Positions 7,235-13,521 of a stretch of DNA of 17,964 nucleotides are shown here, piece after piece. Made by a program: the position numbers and the translations under genes. The stretch covers positions 1 to 17,964 of the forward strand of contig CAMCTL010000059.1 in NCBI GenBank assembly GCA_945878515.1, written 5' to 3'. Numbering within the stretch: position 1 is the first letter of the stretch; the number at the start of each line of letters is the position of its first letter. This DNA is from Flavobacterium psychrophilum. GTDB taxonomy: Bacteria > Bacteroidota > Bacteroidia > Flavobacteriales > Flavobacteriaceae. The notes under the pieces are model-generated. The model had not been told where the DNA came from, did no database searches, and saw only the letters and a program-made list of their open reading frames with translations.

Positions 7235-7242
7235 TATATTTG
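7235..7242 (+). promoter_or_regulatory. -7 box for the unknown gene at 7322
   Basis: TATATTTG matches the Bacteroidota -7 consensus TAnnTTTG exactly. No TTTG stands at the right distance upstream, so the -33 half is weak. It is divergent from the cvpA promoter. It would give a leader of about 73 nt that contains the inverted heptamer array. Confidence 0.45.
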
Positions 7243-7263
7243 CCAAAATAATTTTAGAGTTAT

Positions 7264-7321
7264 GATTTTAGATTTCAGATTACGAAAATCTACAATCTAC
7301 AATCTACAATCAAAAATCGGA
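7264..7321 (+). repeat. Inverted heptamer array, 3 + 5 units, directly before ATG 7322
   Basis: Three units in GATT orientation (GATTTTA, GATTTCA, GATTACG, 7264-7284), two spacer bases, then five in AATC orientation (AATCTAC three times, AATCAAA, AATCGGA, 7287-7321). The last unit touches the ATG. The 18-nt arms GATTTTAGATTTCAGATT and AATCTACAATCTACAATC pair at 15 of 18 positions, so the leader can form a hairpin. Confidence 0.8.
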
Positions 7322-7678
7322 ATGTCAAGAGATATACAACTAAAAGAACGCTGGGAACAGCTAGTTAACATACTTTCCAACCAATTTTCGCAAGGCGAAG
7401 ACCTCGATTTAGACGCTATAATTTATTTAATTGGCGTGCAAGAACTCGGAAAAGTACATCAAACTTATGCCAAAGACGAAAAACTAAACCTAATGCACAT
7501 TGCCATTTGCCGATTATTGGAACCTTATGGCTACTATGAATTCGAATTTTTCGATGAAGACGGTTGGCCGCATTACAAAGTTAAAGAGGAATTGCCAGCA
7601 CTAAAAGCTGGAGAACAATCAGTTTTGATGAAAGAAGCCATCGTCAATTATTTTATCGAAAAGGAACTTATTGATTGA
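7322..7678 (+). CDS. Conserved protein of unknown function next to pheS
   Basis: A 118-residue soluble, acidic protein. I place the start at ATG 7322 (MSRDIQLKERWEQLVNILSN). An in-frame ATG at 7262 exists, but the 20 residues it would add are only the translation of heptamer repeats. The protein is mostly helical, with regular text such as LDAIIYLIGVQELGKV and EFEFFDEDGWPHYKV, and has no signal peptide, TM segment or Cys motif. I have the impression that such about-117-residue proteins are common in Flavobacteriia next to tRNA-synthetase or housekeeping genes, but I cannot name a domain. It is preceded by a TATATTTG box at 7235-7242 and a leader of about 73 nt carrying an inverted heptamer array. 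The real-gene call rests on coding-like sequence and a clear start. Confidence 0.8.
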   Translation: MSRDIQLKERWEQLVNILSNQFSQGEDLDLDAIIYLIGVQELGKVHQTYAKDEKLNLMHIAICRLLEPYGYYEFEFFDEDGWPHYKVKEELPALKAGEQSVLMKEAIVNYFIEKELID

Positions 7679-7680
7679 TT

Positions 7681-7707
7681 GTCATTGCGAGAAACGAAGC
7701 AATCTTG
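7681..7707 (+). repeat. GTCATTGCGAG-type dispersed repeat
   Basis: GTCATTGCGAGAAACGAAGC followed by AATCTTG, just after the stop of the gene at 7322. I recognise GTCATTGCGAGGAACGAAGC as a repeat found in many unrelated bacterial genomes. The first nine bases also occur at 5852-5860 in the batD-batE gap. Confidence 0.75.
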
Positions 7708-7733
7708 CTATTTCAAGGATTTAATTTTAGAAA

Positions 7734-7768
7734 AACTTCCAACTTCTAACTTCTAACTTCTAACTTTT
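7734..7768 (+). repeat. Tandem AACTTCT heptamers before pheS
   Basis: Five 7-nt units: AACTTCC, AACTTCT three times and AACTTTT. They end four bases before the TAAATTTG box and take up the region where a -33 element would lie. The period equals that of the AATCTnn family, but the sequence differs. Confidence 0.85.
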
Positions 7769-7771
7769 CCC

Positions 7772-7779
7772 TAAATTTG
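7772..7779 (+). promoter_or_regulatory. -7 box for pheS
   Basis: TAAATTTG is an exact TAnnTTTG match, 22 nt before ATG 7802. The -33 region consists of AACTTCT repeats with no TTTG, so promoter strength may depend on something else. The start of RNA would be near 7786. Confidence 0.5.
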
Positions 7780-7801
7780 CACTCTCAATTATTGGATGAA
7801 A

Positions 7802-8821
7802 ATGATAGACAAGATAAAAGGATATATTGGCGAAGCACAAGCTTTTTCAACACAAAATAAGGAAGAATTAGAAGCATTTAGAATCAAATTTCTGGGAAGT
7901 AAAGGACTTTTAAAAGAGTTTTTCGCCGAATTCAAGAACGTTCCAAACGATCAAAAGGCGGCATTTGGACAAGTTATCAATTTGCTAAAATCTTCTGCGG
8001 AAGAGAAAGTAAAATTCATTCAGGAATCTTTAGAAAGCAAGGAGGAATCTAAAGGATTTTATGGCGATTTGACCCGTTCAGCTGAGCCAGTAATCATTGG
8101 TTCTCGTCATCCAATTTCTTTGGTTAAAAACCAAATAATCGACATTTTTTCGAACGTAGGATTCAATGTTTCCGAAGGACCAGAAATCGAAGATGATTGG
8201 CATAATTTCACAGCATTAAACCTGCCGGAATACCATCCAGCGCGTGATATGCAGGACACGTTTTTTATCCAAACCAATCCCGATATTTTGTTGCGAACCC
8301 ACACTTCATCCGTGCAAGTGCGTTATATGGAAAACAACAAACCGCCTATCAGAACGATTTCTCCAGGAAGAGTTTTCCGTAACGAAGCCGTTTCTTCGCG
8401 GTCGCACTGTATTTTCCACCAGGTCGAAGGTTTGTACATAGACAAAGACGTTTCTTTTGCCGATTTGAAGCAAACGCTTTTGTATTTCACCAAAGAAATG
8501 TTCGGAAAATCAAAAATCCGTCTTCGTCCTTCCTATTTTCCGTTCACAGAACCCAGTGCTGAAATTGATATTTATTGGGGTTTAAAAACCGAAACCGATT
8601 ATAGAATTACCAAAGGAACCGGTTGGTTGGAAATTGGTGGTTGTGGAATGGTCGATCCTAATGTTTTGAAAAATTGCAACATCAATCCAGAGGAATACAC
8701 CGGTTTTGCTTTTGGCATGGGAATCGAAAGAATCGCTATGTTGTTATACCAAATTGGCGATATCCGAATGTTCTACGAAAATGACGTTCGTTTCTTAGAG
8801 CAATTCAAAGCAAGTATATAA
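7802..8821 (+). CDS. pheS: Phenylalanine-tRNA ligase alpha subunit
   Basis: A 339-residue cytoplasmic enzyme subunit that, with PheT, charges tRNA-Phe. An N-terminal coiled-coil tRNA-binding arm (about 1-85, rich in [20 protein letters not shown]) is followed by the class II catalytic domain. Class II motifs are visible: motif 2 in [20 protein letters not shown] and motif 3 in [14 protein letters not shown], plus the substrate-site segment FPFTEPSAE. Length is normal. I prefer ATG 7802 (MIDKIKGYI) over ATG 7796, which adds only two residues; the choice is weak. A TAAATTTG -7 box lies at 7772-7779, just after a tandem AACTTCT heptamer run that occupies the -33 position. pheT is not adjacent, which is usual in Bacteroidota. 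Confidence 0.96.
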   Translation: MIDKIKGYIGEAQAFSTQNKEELEAFRIKFLGSKGLLKEFFAEFKNVPNDQKAAFGQVINLLKSSAEEKVKFIQESLESKEESKGFYGDLTRSAEPVIIGSRHPISLVKNQIIDIFSNVGFNVSEGPEIEDDWHNFTALNLPEYHPARDMQDTFFIQTNPDILLRTHTSSVQVRYMENNKPPIRTISPGRVFRNEAVSSRSHCIFHQVEGLYIDKDVSFADLKQTLLYFTKEMFGKSKIRLRPSYFPFTEPSAEIDIYWGLKTETDYRITKGTGWLEIGGCGMVDPNVLKNCNINPEEYTGFAFGMGIERIAMLLYQIGDIRMFYENDVRFLEQFKASI

Positions 8822-8829
8822 CAATTTAA

Positions 8830-8879
8830 GATTTTAGATTAACGATTTTAGATTTATCCTTCTGAAATCAAAAATCGTT
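8830..8879 (+). repeat. Inverted heptamer array between pheS and the gene at 8904
   Basis: Four units in GATT orientation (GATTTTA, GATTAAC, GATTTTA, GATTTAT, 8830-8857), then two in AATC orientation (AATCAAA, AATCGTT, 8866-8879). CGATTTTAGATTT (8843-8855) pairs with AAATCAAAAATCG (8865-8877), forming a stem with one mismatch and a 9-nt loop. It could lower readthrough from pheS; no clear T-run follows. Confidence 0.75.
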
Positions 8880-8903
8880 TATCTGCATTCAAAAATCAAT
8901 ATA

Positions 8904-9311
8904 ATGAAATCCGACATCATCATCCCCGAAGTAGAAAACGTTTTCCTCGCCGCAGTCCAAGAATGGAGTGACGATTTTATGGAAAAAGTTTGGTATGCTT
9001 ATTTAGTAAACGACAGCGATTTCAAACTAGATAGTGTGATGGTAGTCTCCAAAGCTTTTGGAACCATCGATGGCGAGATGAAGAAAACATCGCTTCTGCG
9101 TCACGCTTTTATAGAAGTTCCGGCCATTACTTTTGTGAAAGTCGAAATGTTAGAAAAAAGTGTTTTGGCACTCAACAACGAGTTTATGGTTACTTTTTTT
9201 ATTGGCGATAAACTTTACGACAGAAAATACATTTTCAAAGCCAATTCCATCACTCCAGATTATGTGGAGGAAGTACCACTTTTATTTGTTGATGGGGTTA
9301 TTGTTAGGTAA
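8904..9311 (+). CDS. Conserved protein of unknown function downstream of pheS
   Basis: A 135-residue soluble protein (MKSDIIIPEVENVFLAAVQE, then WSDDFMEKVWYAYLVNDSDF). The pattern is mainly beta strands: a first half with VMVVSKAFGTIDG and a second half with FMVTFFIGDKLYDRKYIFKA. It has no signal peptide, TM helix or cysteine. I believe it is a flavobacterial conserved hypothetical, but I cannot name a domain. It follows pheS by 82 nt of heptamer repeats that could form a hairpin, so it may have reduced readthrough from pheS; I see no TAnnTTTG box of its own in that gap. It is convergent with the small membrane gene at 9341-9583. Confidence 0.8.
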   Translation: MKSDIIIPEVENVFLAAVQEWSDDFMEKVWYAYLVNDSDFKLDSVMVVSKAFGTIDGEMKKTSLLRHAFIEVPAITFVKVEMLEKSVLALNNEFMVTFFIGDKLYDRKYIFKANSITPDYVEEVPLLFVDGVIVR

Positions 9312-9340
9312 AACCGACTGAAAAAAAGTAGTTAAATAAA

Positions 9341-9583
9341 TCATTTTTTAGTTTTATTTCTAAAAAGAAATGACCAACTGTTATTTTTTTCATCTTGACC
9401 TTTCCAAACTAAATAACCAATAACAAAAACGCCAAATAAAATATTAGTCAAAATCCTAAGATAAAATCTTGTCGAATTTAACTCATTTTCCAACGACTTC
9501 TCACTCATTATACACATCATTAATGTGTAAACAAATGCAAATACAAATCCAGATCTAAGTTGAAATTTCCATCTTTCGCTCAT
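9341..9583 (-). CDS. Small two-TM membrane protein coupled to gpsA
   Basis: An 80-residue protein with two likely TM helices (about 10-27, SGFVFAFVYTLMMCIMSE, and about 44-61, ILTNILFGVFVIGYLVWK) and a basic C-terminal tail ending FLFRNKTKK. It begins one nucleotide after the gpsA stop on the same strand (TAAT-ATG), so it is almost certainly translated from the gpsA transcript. The fixed spacing and the hydrophobic pattern favour a real gene over a chance frame. I do not know its function. By position it could have something to do with glycerophospholipid synthesis, but that is only inference. The 3' end lies about 30 nt from the convergent gene at 8904-9311. Confidence 0.72.
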   Translation of the reverse strand: MSERWKFQLRSGFVFAFVYTLMMCIMSEKSLENELNSTRFYLRILTNILFGVFVIGYLVWKGQDEKNNSWSFLFRNKTKK

Positions 9584-9584
9584 A

Positions 9585-10580
9585 TTAATCTAATTTTTCA
9601 GTTAATTTCTCAAACACTTTCTTCGCGCTTTTTCCTTCATATAAAATACTGTACACGGCATCTATAATTGGGGTTTGCGCACCATAATTTAAATTGAGAT
9701 TATAAGCACTTTTGGCAGCATAATAACCCTCGGCAACCATACTCATTTCCATCATTGCCGATTTTACGGTATAACCTTTCCCAATCATATTCCCAAACAT
9801 TCTGTTTCTAGAAAAAATGGAATATCCGGTTACTAGTAAATCACCCAAATAGGCCGAATCGTTGATGTTGCGTTTCATACGATGAACTTTTTTAATAAAT
9901 TTTTTCATCTCACGAATGCCGTTGCTCATTAAGACTGACTGAAAATTATCGCCATAGCCTAAACCATGCGCAATTCCGGCCGCAATTGCATATATGTTTT
10001 TAAGCATTGCTGCATATTCTGTGCCGATAATGTCATCAGAAATTTTGGTTTTGATGTATTTCCCTGACAAATTTTTAGCAACGATTTTTGCTTTTTTCGC
10101 ATCTCCACAAGCAATGGTAAGATAAGACAAACGTTCCAAAGCGACTTCCTCAGCGTGGCAAGGACCTGTAATTACACCAATATTTTCGAATGGAATATTG
10201 TAGGTTGTATTGAAATGTTCTCCAACAATCAAGCTAGTTTCGGGAACAATTCCTTTGATGGCTGAAAAGACAACTTTGCCCTCTAAACTTTCGGTTAGTT
10301 TTTCTAATTCGCTACCGAGAAAAGCGGAGGGAACAGCAAAAATAAGGTAATCGCCATAAGCAACAGCTTCGTTAATATTGCTCGTTAGTTTTAATTTTTT
10401 TACGTCAAATTCTACAGAACTCAGGTAATTTGGGTTGTGATGATGCAATCTTATATATTCAGTAGCATCTTCATTTCGCATATACCATGTAATTTCGTCA
10501 AGGTTAAGGCATAGCATTTTGGCGATTGCCGTTGCCCAACTTCCCCCACCAATTAAGGTGAATTTTAAATTTTCGGCCAT
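9585..10580 (-). CDS. gpsA: Glycerol-3-phosphate dehydrogenase [NAD(P)+]
   Basis: A 331-residue cytoplasmic enzyme that reduces dihydroxyacetone phosphate to sn-glycerol-3-phosphate for phospholipid synthesis. The N-terminal dinucleotide-binding loop is GGGSWATA (residues 11-18; the family form is G-x-G-S-W-G-T). Conserved segments follow: FAVPSAF, SAIKGI, GPCHAEEV, the catalytic-lysine region AAMLKNIYAIAAGI, GDLLVTGYSIFSRNR and GKGYTVKSAMMEM. I choose the ATG at 10578-10580 (MAENLKFTLIGGG). A longer TTG start at 10601 would sit inside the -7 box TACTTTTG (10606-10599), so it is unlikely. The short two-TM protein follows after 1 nt. Length and motifs are complete. Confidence 0.95.
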   Translation of the reverse strand: MAENLKFTLIGGGSWATAIAKMLCLNLDEITWYMRNEDATEYIRLHHHNPNYLSSVEFDVKKLKLTSNINEAVAYGDYLIFAVPSAFLGSELEKLTESLEGKVVFSAIKGIVPETSLIVGEHFNTTYNIPFENIGVITGPCHAEEVALERLSYLTIACGDAKKAKIVAKNLSGKYIKTKISDDIIGTEYAAMLKNIYAIAAGIAHGLGYGDNFQSVLMSNGIREMKKFIKKVHRMKRNINDSAYLGDLLVTGYSIFSRNRMFGNMIGKGYTVKSAMMEMSMVAEGYYAAKSAYNLNLNYGAQTPIIDAVYSILYEGKSAKKVFEKLTEKLD

Positions 10581-10598
10581 TATTTTGTTATATTTAAT

Positions 10599-10606
10599 CA
10601 AAAGTA
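10599..10606 (-). promoter_or_regulatory. -7 box for gpsA
   Basis: On the minus strand TACTTTTG (10606-10599) matches TAnnTTTG. TTTG at 10623-10620 is only 13 nt upstream, shorter than usual. The leader would be about 13 nt and the start MAENLKF lies just after it. Confidence 0.5.
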
Positions 10607-10687
10607 CTTAAAATTTAATCAAACCATTAAAAGTACGCCATTGAAATAGGATTTTCAAGTTAAAAAATTATTTTTAATTTAAAACAA

Positions 10688-10809
10688 TAATTTTGTTTTA
10701 TGTTCGTTGTTAAATAAGTTAGTGTTTTTATAAGTTTTAAGGATTTAGTTAGTTTTGTTTTAGTATTTTGTGAAAGACGTTCTTAAAAAAGTTTGAGAGC
10801 GTCTTTTTT
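10688..10809 (+). ncRNA. Candidate small RNA between gpsA and the folate enzyme gene
   Basis: A plus-strand TAATTTTG box (10688-10695, exact TAnnTTTG) is followed by about 75 nt of A/T-rich, non-coding sequence and then a stem-loop with a T-run at 10773-10809. The -33 half is weak; a second possible promoter is TTTG 10692-10695 with TAAGTTAG at 10715-10722. Expected RNA: about 80-110 nt. Both flanking genes are on the minus strand and do not need a plus-strand terminator. Beyond this I see nothing in the 231-nt gap. Confidence 0.35.
10773..10809 (+). terminator. Stem-loop with T-run, oriented for the plus strand
   Basis: AAAGACGTTCT (10773-10783) pairs with AGAGCGTCTTT (10796-10806) through 11 bp including one G-U, with a 12-nt loop and six T residues at the end (10804-10809). 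On the minus strand it lies just past the 5-formyltetrahydrofolate cyclo-ligase stop and could serve as that gene's terminator, but the U-tract there is short. Confidence 0.65.
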
Positions 10810-10811
10810 AT

Positions 10812-11375
10812 TTAAAAACAATAAAATTTTACTGCTGTCACGCAATAATCCAGCTTTACATCACTTTCAAAAACATCCTCAATATTTTCCTCTGCTTCAA
10901 AAAAGGAAAGGCCAATTTTAATAGTTTGAGGTTTACATTCCTTTAAAAATTTATCATAAAAACCTTTTCCATAACCTACGCGATGACCGGTTTTGTCAAA
11001 AGCTAGTAGTGGAACAAAAACCACATCAATTTTATGGGTTGGAACTTCTATTCCATCAATAGGTTCGGGAATATTATATTGATTTTTCTTAATCTTGGTA
11101 TTGTCTGTCAGCAAAAAATGTCTCATTTCTTTAGTGTTGAAATCACTTTTTGAAATAATGATTTCTTTGTCTTTTCCAGAAAGTAAATGCAAAATACATT
11201 CGGTATTAACCTCTTTCTGTTCTGTAATGGATAGGAAAATATGGAAATAATTTTTATCCCAAATAGGAAGTTTTAGCAATTTATTGGCAATTACCAAACT
11301 CAATTGCTCCAAATCATGTTCGGAAAGTTGGTTTCGCAAGGCTTTATATTTTTGCCGTAACTCCGATTTATTCAT
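10812..11375 (-). CDS. ygfA: 5-formyltetrahydrofolate cyclo-ligase
   Basis: A 187-residue folate enzyme (also called fau or MTHFS) that converts 5-formyl-THF to 5,10-methenyl-THF with ATP. The N-terminal basic helix MNKSELRQKYKALRNQLSEH fits the family, and the C-terminal half carries the diagnostic VPLLAFDKTGHRVGYGKGFY, where the GYGKGFYD loop binds nucleotide. Length is usual. The start at ATG 11373-11375 is preferred. An upstream in-frame ATG at 11402 adds nine non-conserved residues and overlaps the -33 box of the divergent uvrC promoter. It is transcribed divergently from uvrC. A plus-oriented stem-loop lies just past its 3' end (10773-10809). Confidence 0.93.
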   Translation of the reverse strand: MNKSELRQKYKALRNQLSEHDLEQLSLVIANKLLKLPIWDKNYFHIFLSITEQKEVNTECILHLLSGKDKEIIISKSDFNTKEMRHFLLTDNTKIKKNQYNIPEPIDGIEVPTHKIDVVFVPLLAFDKTGHRVGYGKGFYDKFLKECKPQTIKIGLSFFEAEENIEDVFESDVKLDYCVTAVKFYCF

Positions 11376-11401
11376 GCCGTAAAAGTAATAAAAAGTGTGC
11401 A

Positions 11402-11433
11402 TTTGTTTTGTGATGAATTTAAGGTTAAATTTG
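11402..11433 (+). promoter_or_regulatory. uvrC promoter
   Basis: TTTG at 11402-11405, a 20-nt spacer and TAAATTTG at 11426-11433 match the Bacteroidota primary-sigma consensus exactly, including spacing. RNA should start near 11440, giving a leader of about 92 nt with CAATGT hexamer repeats (11455-11490) and four heptamers before the ATG. Confidence 0.7.
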
Positions 11434-11502
11434 CTTAATATGTGGCTAATTTTTCAATGTCAATGTCAATTGCAAAAATCAATGTCAATCTAGGAAAGCG
11501 CT

Positions 11503-11530
11503 AATCTGCAATCTAAAATCTTCAATCTAA
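11503..11530 (+). repeat. Heptamer repeat, 4 units (AATCTnn), before uvrC
   Basis: AATCTGC, AATCTAA, AATCTTC and AATCTAA in exact tandem, then one A and the uvrC ATG at 11532. It is the same family as at 1437 and 7287. Upstream is a run of CAATGT units (11455-11490), a different period. Confidence 0.85.
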
Positions 11531-11531
11531 A

Positions 11532-13319
11532 ATGTCTACTCTCGAACTTCAAATTCAAACCTTGCCTGATAATCCTGGTGTTTATCAATATTACGATAAG
11601 GAAGGAAAGATCTTGTATGTTGGAAAAGCCAAAAATCTTAAAAAAAGAGTTGCTTCTTATTTTAATAAAATTCACGATACTGCCAAAACGAATGTTCTTG
11701 TAAAAAAGATAGTAACCATAAAACACATAGTGGTTCCAACCGAAACCGATGCGCTTTTATTGGAAAACAATCTTATAAAAACCTTGCAACCTCGGTACAA
11801 TGTCTTGTTGCGCGACGACAAAAGCTATCCTTGGATTTGCATCAAAAAAGAACCTTTTTCGCGAATTTTTTCAACAAGAAGAATGATAAAAGACGGTTCC
11901 GAATATTTTGGGCCTTATACAAGTTTCAAAACTGTGAGTACAATTTTAGAACTGATCAAAGAATTGTATCCGCTGCGGACTTGCAACTACGATTTGAGCC
12001 AATCGAACATCGACAGCAATAAATTCAAAGTCTGTTTAGAGTATCACATCGGCAACTGCAAAGGACCTTGCGAAGGCCATGAATCTTTAGAAAATTACCA
12101 AAAACAAGTTGATGCGATTCGCGAAATTTTGAAAGGAAATTTCAAAGAATCGATGAAGGATTTCAAAAAAGTAATGACTGATTTGGCGCAAAATCTTCAT
12201 TTTGAAGAAGCTCAAAAAATTAAAGAAAAAATAGAAATACTTGAAAACTATCAATCGCGCTCGACGATTGTCAATCCAAAAATCACGAATATCGATGTGT
12301 TTTCGATAGTTTCTGACGAAAGTGCCGCATTTGTAAACTTTCTACAAATTGCCCACGGTTCGGTTATTCGTTCGCACACCATGGAAATCAAAAAGAAATT
12401 GGACGAAACCGACGAAGAATTATTAGAACTGGCTATTATTGAACTTCGGGAGCGCTTTCATTTGTTGTCTAGAGAAATTATCGTTCCGTTTACAGTTGAA
12501 GTTGGCGAAAATATAAAAGTTACCGTTCCCCAATTGGGCGACAAAAAACAAATTCTAGATTTATCCGTTCGCAACGCTAAGTTTTACCGAATCGAACAAT
12601 TAAAACAACTGCAAATTGTAGATCCAGACCGACATGCCAATAGAATTATGGCGCAAATGCAAAAAGATTTGCGGTTGCCTGTTGAACCCCGACACATAGA
12701 ATGTTTTGATAATTCCAACATTCAAGGAACCAATCCAGTGGCGGCTTGTGTGGTTTTCAAAGACGGAAAACCCAGCAAAAAAGATTACAGACATTTCAAT
12801 ATAAAAACGGTCGAAGGTCCAGATGATTTTGCCTCAATGACCGAAGTGGTGTACAGAAGATACAAGCGATTATTGGACGAAAACGAACCTTTACCACAGC
12901 TCATCATCATCGACGGTGGAAAAGGACAATTGTCATCGGCTTTAAAAAGTATCGATGATTTGGGTTTGCGCGGAAAAATCACCATTATTGGCATTGCTAA
13001 AAGACTGGAAGAATTGTTTTATCCCGGCGATTCGATTCCGTTGTATTTGGACAAAAAATCCGAGACTTTGAAAGTAATTCAGCAATTGCGAAACGAAGCA
13101 CACCGTTTTGGAATTACGCACCATCGGGACAAAAGGAGTAAAGCGGCATTGAATTCTTCGATAGAAAGTATTCCCGGAATTGGCGAAAAAACAATGCTAA
13201 CGTTGATTCAACATTTTAAAAGTGTTAAAAGATTAAAATTAGCCACAGAAAAAGAAATTTCTGAAGTGGTTGGAGTTTCAAAAGCAAAAAAAATTACCGA
13301 CTTTTACAAAACCAATTAG
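11532..13319 (+). CDS. uvrC: UvrABC system protein C (excinuclease subunit)
   Basis: A 595-residue nucleotide-excision-repair nuclease that makes the 3' and 5' incisions around a lesion. The N-terminal GIY-YIG nuclease (about 11-95) contains NPGVYQYYDKEGKILYVGKA, with Y18, Y29 and R39 at the expected positions. Four cysteines (C151, C168, C176, C180) fit the Fe-S-binding cluster described for E. coli UvrC. A UVR coiled-coil domain that binds UvrB is at about 207-242 (HFEEAQKIKEKIEIL). The C-terminal RNase H-like nuclease includes the ECFDNSNIQG segment (D about 393), IIDGGKGQL and HHRDKR. A helix-hairpin-helix pair closes the protein (SIPGIGEKTMLTLIQHFKSV). A strong promoter lies at 11402-11433 and four heptamers precede the ATG. 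The next gene begins 203 nt after the stop. Confidence 0.97.
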   Translation: MSTLELQIQTLPDNPGVYQYYDKEGKILYVGKAKNLKKRVASYFNKIHDTAKTNVLVKKIVTIKHIVVPTETDALLLENNLIKTLQPRYNVLLRDDKSYPWICIKKEPFSRIFSTRRMIKDGSEYFGPYTSFKTVSTILELIKELYPLRTCNYDLSQSNIDSNKFKVCLEYHIGNCKGPCEGHESLENYQKQVDAIREILKGNFKESMKDFKKVMTDLAQNLHFEEAQKIKEKIEILENYQSRSTIVNPKITNIDVFSIVSDESAAFVNFLQIAHGSVIRSHTMEIKKKLDETDEELLELAIIELRERFHLLSREIIVPFTVEVGENIKVTVPQLGDKKQILDLSVRNAKFYRIEQLKQLQIVDPDRHANRIMAQMQKDLRLPVEPRHIECFDNSNIQGTNPVAACVVFKDGKPSKKDYRHFNIKTVEGPDDFASMTEVVYRRYKRLLDENEPLPQLIIIDGGKGQLSSALKSIDDLGLRGKITIIGIAKRLEELFYPGDSIPLYLDKKSETLKVIQQLRNEAHRFGITHHRDKRSKAALNSSIESIPGIGEKTMLTLIQHFKSVKRLKLATEKEISEVVGVSKAKKITDFYKTN

Positions 13320-13342
13320 TCCTATTTTCATGAGCCTATTCC

Positions 13343-13468
13343 AGCTTTTCGTTTCAAGCTCTCGGTCAAAAAGCTTTTTTTCTATTAAAAAAAAAGGAGC
13401 TTCTTGGGGCGCTCTTTTTTTTCAAGAAAAAACAGCTTTTTTCCCCTCAAGGCTTTCCACTTCAATCT
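13343..13468 (+). repeat. Structured repeat element after uvrC with degenerate direct copies
   Basis: AGCTTTTCGTTTCAAGCT (13343-13360) and GGCTTTCCACTTCAATCT (13451-13468) are degenerate direct copies (13 of 18 identical) around a terminator-like core. I have the impression that text like GGCTTTCCACTTCAATCTGG recurs in flavobacterial spacers. No gene is seen in 13320-13490. Confidence 0.5.
13387..13422 (+). terminator. Likely uvrC terminator
   Basis: An A-run then GGAGC pairs with GCTC and a T-run: about 12 bp with one bulged G, 10-nt loop, eight T at the end (13415-13422). The hairpin starts 68 nt after the uvrC stop. Confidence 0.6.
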
Positions 13469-13490
13469 GGGGCTTACAAAAAACAAAACA

Positions 13491-13518
13491 GATTGCAGAT
13501 TGCAAATTACAGATTAAA
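13491..13518 (+). repeat. Heptamer repeat, 4 units (GATTnnn), before the patatin gene
   Basis: GATTGCA, GATTGCA, AATTACA and GATTAAA in exact tandem, then three bases and ATG 13522. This is the opposite orientation to the arrays at batB and uvrC. If the open frame upstream were translated, this array would read IADCKLQIKN, a false N-terminal extension. Confidence 0.8.
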
Positions 13519-13521
13519 AAC

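Noticed and set aside
7262..7321. N-terminal extension of the unknown gene from ATG 7262
   Set aside because: The 20 added residues are only translated heptamer repeats, and a natural ATG follows directly after the array.
7264..7321. CRISPR-like short repeats
   Set aside because: Units are 7 nt with no unique spacers and no cas genes; the period does not fit a CRISPR array.
9317..9352. A/T hairpin between the convergent genes at 8904-9311 and 9341-9583
   Set aside because: The arms are nearly all A/T, and one overlaps the 3' codons of the minus-strand gene; too weak to call a terminator.
10581..10601. Longer gpsA start (TTG 10601)
   Set aside because: It lies within the predicted -7 box, and the added residues precede a normal family N-terminus.
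13270..13521. Longer patatin start overlapping the uvrC 3' end
   Set aside because: It would translate uvrC codons in another frame, a terminator and heptamers, and put 84 residues before the signal peptide.
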